The notes under the pieces: model-generated | What the model saw: the letters and a program-made list of their open reading frames with translations, nothing else | Told to the model about the DNA's origin: nothing | The model's database searches: none | NCBI GenBank assembly: GCA_902491575.1 | Contig: CABUID010000027.1 | Coordinates: 1-7,920 of the forward strand | Length of the DNA stretch: 7,920 nucleotides | Direction: 5' to 3' | Source of the DNA: an uncultured Bacillota bacterium | GTDB lineage: Bacteria; Bacillota_I; Bacilli_A; RFN20; CAG-631 | Translations under genes and position numbers: made by a program | In this document: positions 1-6,945 of the stretch, in pieces | Numbering within the stretch: position 1 is the first letter of the stretch | Layout of the letters: each line of letters starts with the position of its first letter

Positions 1-3000
1 GATCATAGTATCTTGATTTTAAATAATACATTTTTATTTCAAAATCATAGAAATACCCTTTATACATAAATGGATTTAATCTTGCAAGTTCATTTCCTAT
101 AGTAGTTCCATTTGAAGTGATTGTTGGCATACCCCAGTCATCATAATTATAAGACACAAGTACACGACCTGTTTTATCGATAATATAACTTATTTCACTA
201 GTAATTGTTCTATCATAAAAATACTCATTACCATCATAAGTAAAACCAACAAGCATTTGTGCTTCATCATATATAAAGTTTAATACTTTTTCGCTATTTT
301 CTTCATTTCTTTTAAGAACAGCAATTCTATCTCCTTCTAAAATATAGACTTCTTTGTATTCATCTTCAACTTCTTTTGCAGTTCGAATTCCATTTGCATT
401 ATAATCAAAGTACAATACTTTTGATGATGTATTATCACGACAGCTCGTTAATCTTCTTCCTTTCCATGTTAAATCCAAATATTGATAAGGTTTATAAATC
501 ATTGTTGGATTTCCAATAAAACCAGCAGTATCATATGCAATCATTGTACCATCACTTCTACTGGTCAACTGATCTTTTAGGGCACCTTCATAATAATATG
601 TGACTCCATTTTTCTTGGTAATATTATTGTTTGAATCATATTCATAAGTAGTTGTAACACCATTTATTCTTGAAGATTTTAGTCTTGATAAACCATCATA
701 TTGATAAAATTTATCCGTTACATATCCATCTTGGTCATTTTCCATTCTGGCAATGTTTCCGACAGCATCATAATCATAAGAAATGTAATCAATACCATTA
801 TAAGATTCTTCTGTCAATACTTTAGATGATGTACAACCATTTTTCTTAACATATTTATATGATTTGCTCAAAACATTATCCTTAGAATGTATTTTCTTAA
901 TCGATGTTCGACCTAATTCATCATAATATGTTCTTACGGAGAATGTTTCCCCATTATCTTTAATGGATTCTATTTCCACATCTGTGGCTACACTATCTTT
1001 AAATGCCAACATTTCCATGCAACCATTTAAATGTTCAATAGGTTTTTCATTTGCATCAATACTACATCCAATATAGGTAAATGTATTATATAAATTAATA
1101 CTTACTGGAAGATTCGTATAAGTATTTTCATCTATATTAATAGTGACCATTGTTCCATTGAACCTTATAGATAGGAAATGCCATGTATCCAAGGTAACTG
1201 AACATAATTGTTGGATTGGACCTGTATGATTTTCTAAGCAAAGTACATTATTTTCATCAACATATAATTTTAGTCTTTGAGTCGTTCCATTACCTGTATA
1301 TAAGATTACTCTATTTTCGCTCGTTTCCATTATACTATCTAGTTTCAATCTTAATGTAATCGTACCAATATTTTTTAACAATAAATCATAAGCTAATTTT
1401 GAATGATTTCCTTTGTTCAAATTAATATCTGCATTGTAACTTGCATATACATGTCGATATAATGGATTTTCACCTGTATTATCGAATTTGAACATTCTTG
1501 ATTTTTCTACCTTAAAAGAAGCTTCTGTATAGGAATGTACTTTCGGTTGCATTCTCTTTAAAGAACTTAATGAACCGTTTAAGGTAATGACATCAAATCC
1601 TTTATAGGTATTTTCATTAAAGAAAGTCACACCACTTGCACCATAGTTAGGTTCTGATAATAAATATTTTTTACCTTGAATATAAATGCCAGTGAAATCA
1701 GCATTTTCAATATTAGATCCACCAATAGAAGCAAAGGCTAATCGAAATGGCATACTGATTGGAACTGTTTCAACGGCACTTTGTGATGAAGTTATTGTTT
1801 TATAATTTGGATTTACAAGAGATGGTGAAGCTTCTCCAATGACAAAATATTGTAAAGAATCCATGGATAATTCATCCACATAAGATCCATTTAAAATTTC
1901 ATCATTTAATACGAGCGTAACGGATTTTAACTTAGAAGAATAATCAAAATCCACTTTAAATCCTACTAGATTCCATTTTCCTATTATTAACTTACTTGTT
2001 GATGTTAGTTTAAAACAAGTATTATTTCCAATATTGGAGTTTGAATCAACAAAAGTAATCGTTTTATCTTGATTTGCGGTCAAAGTAAATCGAAAACCGA
2101 ATGAGTCAAATGTTGCAAGTCCAAAGATTCTTTGTTTATCACTTGGCTCTTCAGTAGGTTTAATCCAGCCATAGATGGTTTTTCTATTTCTAAACTCTTT
2201 TTTCCACCCATCGTAAGTATAGGTTTTATTTGTTGTGGATTCAGCTTTTCTTTCTTTATTTAAAGTATCCAAACGATAGGATAAAATGGCATTATCTTTT
2301 TTAAATGCTAGCGAAGCAACACTATCACCTAAAGGACTATTATCATCTACATCGATTATATCGCCATTAATCGTTTTTAACTTTGCTTTTGAACCATAAA
2401 CACCATTAAATCCACTTCCACCTTTAATAATTTCATCTGGAAAAGCTCTTTGAAGTCTTGCAAAATATCCTGAAGGAGTATAATCATTATATTCACATTT
2501 ATACTCATAATCAAAACTTCTTAAGATTCCATCTATATTTAATGTGGTTTTTTGAAGATTATCTATATTATCATAATCATATACAATGGAATTACCTTTT
2601 TCATTGGTTATAGTAACTAATTGTCCTTTACCATCATAAGAGAAGTATTCTATTGTATCAGCACATTTATCTATTAATTTACATACTCTATTATGTTCAT
2701 CATACTCATATTGAATTTGTAATATTCCATTAAAATATAGGTGAGTTAATCTTTGTTTGTTATCATAAGTAAAGGTATAATAGCCGTGAGAATCATCATT
2801 ACCTAAGATTTGTTTTGTGAGTAAATCCGTGTTAATACCATTAATAAATTTTGTGTAATGGTTTCTTGCAAAAACTTTTCCATCAACTTCTATTGACGCC
2901 ACTTTGTGGTCAACAGTATAAATAAATTCATATTTTGCTCCATTATTGCATGTAATTGTTTGAATATTTCCATATGCATCATAGGTATAAGTACATTTAG

Positions 3001-6000
3001 ATTGGTCATCTCCTAGTTTAGATAATTGTTCTTGTAATAGATTATTAGCATCATATTTCCATGTTGTTACGAGTCCATTGGCGGATGTTTCTCTTGTCTT
3101 TCTATCATAATTATCATAACTAAATAAAGTCACATTCCCTAAATCATCTGTTTGGGAAACCACTCGTCCTTGTGAATCAAAATCTTGACTTGTTTTTAAT
3201 ACTTCTCCCTTGCTTGAAACCAGTTTTGTTTCTTTTTTCTCGCCAGAATTTTCATCATATTTAAATAGTACTTTCGTATTTTGATTGTTTGAAATTTGAG
3301 TGACTTTTTTATTGCTATCATATACATAACGATAAGTATCACCAGATTCATCCGTTGCTTCGGTTACATTTGATTTTTCATCATAAGATATGTTTGCACA
3401 CGTTCCATCTGAATTTACCATTTCGGACATGTTTTTCTTTTCTGTATAGGAATACTCTTTACCAAATGAATCTTTATATAATTGAATAGCATCAATATAT
3501 ACTGTTGATTTTGCTCTTACTTTAACGCCTATTTTAACATAATCATACGCTCTATCTGCAATAATTTTTCTAGTTAATACTTGCCAATATTCATAATTTG
3601 AATCAAAATCGAATTCAAAGTTTTCGATTAAATTTGTATCAATGTAGTGAACTTGAACATACGCTTTAAAAATTTCATTGGCAGTGATATTACCTTTTCC
3701 AAACATATTTAATAATAATTCATCACCAGAACTGCCACGCATATAAATTTTTCGATAGATTGTTTTAACTTTTTCTAAATTACTTGTAATTTTGAAAACA
3801 TTATCCCCTAATACAGCAGGATGTCCTTCAACAGTTCCAATCGATTCAATTTTATCTTCAGATGTTGTATTTAATAATGACCAACCATTTTTCTCATTTT
3901 CAAAGTAACCATTATTAACAAAATTATGTCTAACAATATGATCTCCATAAGTCAATGATATATCATCAATATACGCCGTGTAATATTGACCCGTTAGTTC
4001 AATCGTTAAAACAACACTTAAATCAGAAATTGTAGAGCCTCCTGGAATATTCACTGAATTTTTTTCATACTCATTCCAGTCAAATGTTCCAATTAATGTA
4101 TTACTTAATTCATAAACATTTTCGATAGCGCAGACTTGTGTTTCCGTGTCTGAATCATCATCATTTTCAGTTGTTTCAATCGCTTTATTATAATTGACAG
4201 TTAATTTTACTTTGATGGAACCACTTTCTAAAGTACTTTCAGCACCGGCAATGGCTTTTAAAAATCCTTTTAAAGTATAGGTACCTTGTGGAACATTTTT
4301 CAATATTTGCTTTAATTTAATGTTCGTAGCAGTATTTTTTTCAATTCTTAAACATTTTTGACCAAATACACCTCCATCAACTATTTTAATATTGGACATG
4401 CTACCACTTAATAATGACCAATTTGAACCATTTTCAAATAAATTATCTGCACTATCAAATGAGTAATTATTAATGACATTTCTTTCATTAATTTGTAGAT
4501 TGGATTCACTCTTTAAATTGCCAGGATTTCCTTCGACTACTTCATCATAATTTCTTGTAATGGATTTGGCTTCACAATCTATAATATTTTTACATCTACC
4601 AAAAATATCAAAGTAGTAATCGCTGTAAAATCCTGTATAATCGGTGACTCTCGTTTGAAAAGTAAAGTAATCATATGTAGTAAATTTTTGATCATCAGGG
4701 TCACGTAAATACATATGCTCTACTTTCACAACTTGATCTGAATTACTATATTGGAATGTACTTCCGATGTCTGCTGTAACATCATTTATTTGACTCAATC
4801 GATTTGAACTATCATACGTAAATGTTGCTTCATTGATTACTGTAAAATCTGTTCCAAAATAAGATTTAATGGATGAAATTCTTTCATTTGCATAGGTAAA
4901 AATAATTCTTCCTAATTGGGTATCATCCTTTTTATACATATTTACAGATAAAACTCTTTTTGAAGAAGAATAATAATTAATTAATAAATACTCTCCATCA
5001 CTATTTAAAATTTTTGTAGGGTGCCCGTAGACATTATAATTATATTCAATATGCTTTCCATTGCTTAATTCGATTTTTGTCATACGAATCGTATTATAAA
5101 TTTTATCAAAAATCATTTTGTTCTCTGACTTATCCACAAAAATACAATGACTTGTTTTTTGAGAATTGACAACCGCATACATTGGCTCGCTTAAACAAAT
5201 ATAAAACTCTGGCTCTTCAATATCTTCAATTAATTTTTCTAAACCATATGCTTCTTTAATGGTTTCTTCATCACATTTTTGAAGGATTATCGTTTTTTGT
5301 GTAGGATCTATAAGTTTGATGATTCCATAACCATTATCCAATTTATAATCATAGTCTCCACTATATGTCCAGTTTTCACCTAAAATTTTTATTCGTGGTG
5401 TTTGCTCTTTATTAAAAAACAAATGAAATACAGCTGGATTATCTTCACTAGATGTTTGAATCGCTTCCACTTTATGAATCATTTTACCATTTGCCAGATT
5501 AATCGAACTTGTACCAGCAAACCCCATTTCTTCTTGGTCATATTCATACATCGTCTCTAATCCTTTTAATGAATTTAATTGTAAACTTAATAATATTTCT
5601 TTTTCCTTCAAATCTGCTACAGAGAATACTCTATAAGTTGATGAATCACATGTAATAGCAAAATATAAAGTATGAGTTGAAGATTTAATCTTATTATAAA
5701 AATATTTCGATAAATCAAACTCAATCACATCCTCTATCCTACTTCCATATTTTGACGCTTTGCCATCATAATGAATTACATCAAGCAATGCACCTAATGC
5801 CACATCGACCGATTGAGATTTTGCATAACTAGCAGAGTTGATTTCATATAATTTGAACATCGCTCCACCTTCTTGTATATTGGTAATTTTCATTCTCAGT
5901 TTTGCATTTGCTACTAATAATGCATTATCAAAATTTGTTATATCTATTTTTAATAGGGTTATGCCACTTGAAAAAAGAATATAATTCTTATTTTCGCTAT

Positions 6001-6091
6001 CATATGTTGCATTTCCCGTATTACTTAAATATTTCCCAGTTAACTGAATTTTTGGCTCAGTTGAACCCAAATTATTAACATTTATAATCAT
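1..6091 (-). CDS. Giant RHS/YD-repeat protein, 3' end beyond the window (at least 2,030 aa)
   Basis: Reading from the ATG at 6091, 2,030 codons stay open to the window edge without a stop. The start is fixed by AAGGAGG nine bases upstream. Domains seen by eye: DNRLRE-like beta domain (residues 1-176); RHS lead-in containing EEMGFAGTSS (about 178-240); sparse YD-like strands (335-515); two carbohydrate-binding-like sandwiches (538-716 and 720-875); YD repeats (890-1200); two LamG-like domains (about 1245-1425 and 1545-1705); dense YD repeats (1715-2000); RHS core end (2002-2030). RHS repeats are known to form a hollow beta-cocoon around a C-terminal toxin; that tip is not in the window. There is no signal peptide or membrane segment: the N-terminus, MIINVNNLGSTEPKIQL, is polar. 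About 20 cysteines are present, unusual for a secreted Bacillota protein. It is the last visible gene of a four-gene minus-strand operon. The family call is firm; a toxin role is inference. Confidence 0.95.
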   Translation of the reverse strand, partial: MIINVNNLGSTEPKIQLTGKYLSNTGNATYDSENKNYILFSSGITLLKIDITNFDNALLVANAKLRMKITNIQEGGAMFKLYEINSASYAKSQSVDVALGALLDVIHYDGKASKYGSRIEDVIEFDLSKYFYNKIKSSTHTLYFAITCDSSTYRVFSVADLKEKEILLSLQLNSLKGLETMYEYDQEEMGFAGTSSINLANGKMIHKVEAIQTSSEDNPAVFHLFFNKEQTPRIKILGENWTYSGDYDYKLDNGYGIIKLIDPTQKTIILQKCDEETIKEAYGLEKLIEDIEEPEFYICLSEPMYAVVNSQKTSHCIFVDKSENKMIFDKIYNTIRMTKIELSNGKHIEYNYNVYGHPTKILNSDGEYLLINYYSSSKRVLSVNMYKKDDTQLGRIIFTYANERISSIKSYFGTDFTVINEATFTYDSSNRLSQINDVTADIGSTFQYSNSDQVVKVEHMYLRDPDDQKFTTYDYFTFQTRVTDYTGFYSDYYFDIFGRCKNIIDCEAKSITRNYDEVVEGNPGNLKSESNLQINERNVINNYSFDSADNLFENGSNWSLLSGSMSNIKIVDGGVFGQKCLRIEKNTATNIKLKQILKNVPQGTYTLKGFLKAIAGAESTLESGSIKVKLTVNYNKAIETTENDDDSDTETQVCAIENVYELSNTLIGTFDWNEYEKNSVNIPGGSTISDLSVVLTIELTGQYYTAYIDDISLTYGDHIVRHNFVNNGYFENEKNGWSLLNTTSEDKIESIGTVEGHPAVLGDNVFKITSNLEKVKTIYRKIYMRGSSGDELLLNMFGKGNITANEIFKAYVQVHYIDTNLIENFEFDFDSNYEYWQVLTRKIIADRAYDYVKIGVKVRAKSTVYIDAIQLYKDSFGKEYSYTEKKNMSEMVNSDGTCANISYDEKSNVTEATDESGDTYRYVYDSNKKVTQISNNQNTKVLFKYDENSGEKKETKLVSSKGEVLKTSQDFDSQGRVVSQTDDLGNVTLFSYDNYDRKTRETSANGLVTTWKYDANNLLQEQLSKLGDDQSKCTYTYDAYGNIQTITCNNGAKYEFIYTVDHKVASIEVDGKVFARNHYTKFINGINTDLLTKQILGNDDSHGYYTFTYDNKQRLTHLYFNGILQIQYEYDEHNRVCKLIDKCADTIEYFSYDGKGQLVTITNEKGNSIVYDYDNIDNLQKTTLNIDGILRSFDYEYKCEYNDYTPSGYFARLQRAFPDEIIKGGSGFNGVYGSKAKLKTINGDIIDVDDNSPLGDSVASLAFKKDNAILSYRLDTLNKERKAESTTNKTYTYDGWKKEFRNRKTIYGWIKPTEEPSDKQRIFGLATFDSFGFRFTLTANQDKTITFVDSNSNIGNNTCFKLTSTSKLIIGKWNLVGFKVDFDYSSKLKSVTLVLNDEILNGSYVDELSMDSLQYFVIGEASPSLVNPNYKTITSSQSAVETVPISMPFRLAFASIGGSNIENADFTGIYIQGKKYLLSEPNYGASGVTFFNENTYKGFDVITLNGSLSSLKRMQPKVHSYTEASFKVEKSRMFKFDNTGENPLYRHVYASYNADINLNKGNHSKLAYDLLLKNIGTITLRLKLDSIMETSENRVILYTGNGTTQRLKLYVDENNVLCLENHTGPIQQLCSVTLDTWHFLSIRFNGTMVTINIDENTYTNLPVSINLYNTFTYIGCSIDANEKPIEHLNGCMEMLAFKDSVATDVEIESIKDNGETFSVRTYYDELGRTSIKKIHSKDNVLSKSYKYVKKNGCTSSKVLTEESYNGIDYISYDYDAVGNIARMENDQDGYVTDKFYQYDGLSRLKSSRINGVTTTYEYDSNNNITKKNGVTYYYEGALKDQLTSRSDGTMIAYDTAGFIGNPTMIYKPYQYLDLTWKGRRLTSCRDNTSSKVLYFDYNANGIRTAKEVEDEYKEVYILEGDRIAVLKRNEENSEKVLNFIYDEAQMLVGFTYDGNEYFYDRTITSEISYIIDKTGRVLVSYNYDDWGMPTITSNGTTIGNELARLNPFMYKGYFYDFEIKMYYLKSRYYD
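2..91 (-). other. RHS core C-terminal signature, cut by the window edge
   Basis: Residues 2002-2030 read LARLNPFMYKGYFYD and then YYLKSRYYD, matching the RHS-core end (NPF-x-Y-x-G-Y-x-x-D ... Y-Y-L-x-S-R-Y-Y-D) that precedes the P-x-x-G-R-F step and the variable toxin tip in Rhs and WapA-type proteins. The remainder of the motif and the tip are outside the window. Confidence 0.92.
92..949 (-). repeat. YD-repeat block, third (residues ~1715-2000)
   Basis: After the LamG-like pair the dense repeats return: RTYYDELGRTSIKKIHSKD, YDYDAVGNIARMENDQDG, YQYDGLSRLKSSRINGV, YEYDSNNNITKKNGV, FDYNANGIRTAKEVEDE, FIYDEAQMLVGFTYDG and YNYDDWGMPTITSNG. This is the C-terminal, most conserved part of the RHS cocoon and runs straight into the core end motif. 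Confidence 0.93.
977..1459 (-). other. LamG/concanavalin-like domain 2 in the RHS protein
   Basis: Residues about 1545-1705: TITLRLKLDSIMETSENRV, LKLYVDENNVLCLEN, LDTWHFLSIRFNGTMVTINI, YTNLPVSINLYNTFTYIG and HLNGCMEMLAFKDSVAT. This is a better match to the LamG_3 plan than the first copy: W-H-x-hydrophobic-x-hydrophobic, the YIG strand, and the closing L-N-G-x-hydrophobic-x-x-hydrophobic-A-hydrophobic motif. Such domains bind glycans or serve as spacers. Confidence 0.75.
1817..2359 (-). other. LamG/concanavalin-like domain 1 in the RHS protein
   Basis: Residues about 1245-1425: a SVASLAFKKDNAILSY strand, TIYGWIKPTEEPSD, FGFRFTLTANQDKTITFVD, LIIGKWNLVGFKVDFDY, VTLVLNDEILNGS and LQYFVIGEAS. 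The W-N-x-hydrophobic-x-F strand followed by a short L-N-D/G turn and a final IG strand is the LamG-type jelly-roll order. It interrupts the YD-repeat wall. Confidence 0.6.
2492..3424 (-). repeat. YD-repeat block, second (residues ~890-1200)
   Basis: Clear tandem units of about 20 residues: ISYDEKSNVTEATDESG, YRYVYDSNKKVTQIS, QDFDSQGRVVSQTDDLGN, FSYDNYDRKTRETSANG, WKYDANNLLQEQL, YTYDAYGNIQTITCNNG, FTYDNKQRLTHLYFNG, YEYDEHNRVCKLID and FSYDGKGQLVTITNEKGN. These are textbook RHS/YD repeats forming the cocoon wall. At DNA level they appear as recurring ATCATA (Tyr-Asp codons on the minus strand), not as exact repeats. Confidence 0.93.
3467..3934 (-). other. Carbohydrate-binding-like beta-sandwich 2 in the RHS protein
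   Basis: Residues 720-875 repeat the plan of the preceding module: NFVNNGYFENEKNGWSLL at the start, a YWQVLTRKI strand in the middle, and STVYIDAIQLYKDSFG at the end. The shared N-terminal NGW/NW-SLL and C-terminal YID-x-I-x-L signatures indicate a tandem duplication. It leads straight into the main YD-repeat block. Confidence 0.68.
3944..4480 (-). other. Carbohydrate-binding-like beta-sandwich 1 in the RHS protein
   Basis: Residues 538-716 start with NVINNYSF ... NWSLLSG, pass through QKCLRIEK and VPQGTYTLKGFLKA, and end with TAYIDDISLTYG. This is the order of a CBM4/9-like, galactose-binding-type sandwich (N-x-F ... W; G-x-Y-T-hydrophobic-x-K; Y-I-D-D-hydrophobic-x-L). An acidic run (TENDDDSDTET, near residues 637-650) looks like an inserted loop. 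Tandem modules of this kind are common in Bacillota RHS proteins. Confidence 0.7.
4547..5089 (-). repeat. Degenerate RHS/YD strands, first block (residues ~335-515)
   Basis: Spaced units such as KHIEYNYNVYGHPTKILN, FTYDSSNRLSQIND and YYFDIFGRCKNIID follow the YD-repeat rule (aromatic-aromatic-D-x-x-G/N-R/x-hydrophobic). They are less regular than in the later blocks, as is usual at the N-terminal side of an RHS shell. The repeats are protein-level; the DNA shows no long identical units. Confidence 0.7.
5564..6091 (-). other. DNRLRE-like N-terminal domain of the RHS protein
   Basis: Residues 1-176 have the pattern of DNRLRE modules: a strand with LLKIDITNF, then NAKLRMKITN, then a FKLYEINSASYAKS stretch, and a later VIEFDLSKYF / TLYFAIT pair. 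In clostridial RHS proteins such modules precede the RHS lead-in and normally follow a signal peptide; here the protein begins directly at the module. Divergent from the classic motif, so the assignment is by pattern only. Confidence 0.55.
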
Positions 6092-6100
6092 ATATATTTT

Positions 6101-6107
6101 CCTCCTT
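6101..6107 (-). promoter_or_regulatory. Strong Shine-Dalgarno of the RHS gene
   Basis: The minus strand reads AAGGAGG nine bases before the ATG at 6091. Its first two bases are the end of the TAA stop codon of the upstream NTase gene, so ribosomes finishing that gene sit on the RHS start region. No alternative start with comparable spacing is visible. Confidence 0.9.
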
Positions 6108-6945
6108 AGTATATTGTTAATATTTTATTTAACGACATAAAATCCATAGATGTTATTGCATATTCAAAATGAATTACATCTGCTTTAATGTTTAATTTTT
6201 CTTCTATAAATTTTTCTAATTTTCTACTTAATAAGATTTTTTCACCGCATGTAATACTGTCGTTAAATATTACAATTAGATTTAAATCACTTTGATTGTG
6301 GTAAGTGTTCTCAGCAAACGAACCAAATAAGAACAATCTTTTAATAAGAAATTTATGGATGATATTTGCTTTATGAATATGAAAGAAATTTAATATTTCT
6401 TCTTTAGAAACCTCTTTAAATGATTTTTCCTCTTGATAAGTTAAACTTTTTTTTAACATCCATAATGAAGCTATTTGATTTTCTTTATTACTGAACATTT
6501 TTTTTAATGATTGAAACATGGATGGATAAATTTCCATTTCACTATCTTCATTTTTTTTAAAGAAATAATTGATTAAAAGTAAACTATATTCAATTTTTTT
6601 ATATCTTATAAAATTATTTATTTCTTCGAGTAAAAAGGATAATAATTCGATTATATTACAATCTTTATATTGATAATAAATCGAAATTAATTTGAATGCA
6701 TTCCTTTTACTCATTCTTTTATTGGTTAATAAAAAATAAGATTTTATAAAAATGGAAATATCCAGGTTGTTTTTTAAATTATTCATCAAAAATAGATAAC
6801 AATCATCCATTTCTTTATAATGCATTTCTTTATATGAATTGGGAGTTTCCTTGTTTAAAATAATATCTTTAAATCGAACTTTTTGAATCTTTTGATCAAA
6901 AGTTTTTAAAATATAAAAAGGTAAGTTATATTCATTATTTTTCAT
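6106..6945 (-). CDS. Fic-like/nucleotidyltransferase paralogue with altered active site (279 aa)
   Basis: The C-terminal third carries a polymerase-beta-type NTase motif: LFLFGSFAENTYHNQSDLN, with G208-S209, D220, N222, and a later KADVIHFEY with D256. In the family the three carboxylates bind metal and NTP; here the second is Asn and the usual glycine after GS-x-x is replaced, so activity may be weak or lost. Residues about 46-150 are helical and align without large gaps to the neighbouring protein (SLLLINYFF ... FQSLKKMF against ILMFNTIMW ... LTELIHSG), where a Fic fold is more recognisable; no HPFxxGNGR survives here. No signal peptide or membrane helix is visible, so it is probably cytoplasmic and Lys-rich. 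The start ATG shares one base with the previous stop (TAATG), and the RHS gene follows 14 bases later. Paralogy with its neighbour is well supported by equal length and domain order; its role is unknown (possible pseudoenzyme or regulatory partner). Confidence 0.9.
   Translation of the reverse strand: MKNNEYNLPFYILKTFDQKIQKVRFKDIILNKETPNSYKEMHYKEMDDCYLFLMNNLKNNLDISIFIKSYFLLTNKRMSKRNAFKLISIYYQYKDCNIIELLSFLLEEINNFIRYKKIEYSLLLINYFFKKNEDSEMEIYPSMFQSLKKMFSNKENQIASLWMLKKSLTYQEEKSFKEVSKEEILNFFHIHKANIIHKFLIKRLFLFGSFAENTYHNQSDLNLIVIFNDSITCGEKILLSRKLEKFIEEKLNIKADVIHFEYAITSMDFMSLNKILTIY

Noticed and set aside
1..6091. Very frequent ATCATA/TCATAAT words resembling a dispersed DNA repeat or CRISPR-like array
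   Set aside because: They are the minus-strand codons for Tyr-Asp in RHS/YD repeats, with irregular spacing and no constant repeat/spacer structure.
6425..6460. Run of T/A bases as an intrinsic terminator
   Set aside because: It encodes Lys codons inside the NTase gene and has no adjacent GC-rich hairpin.
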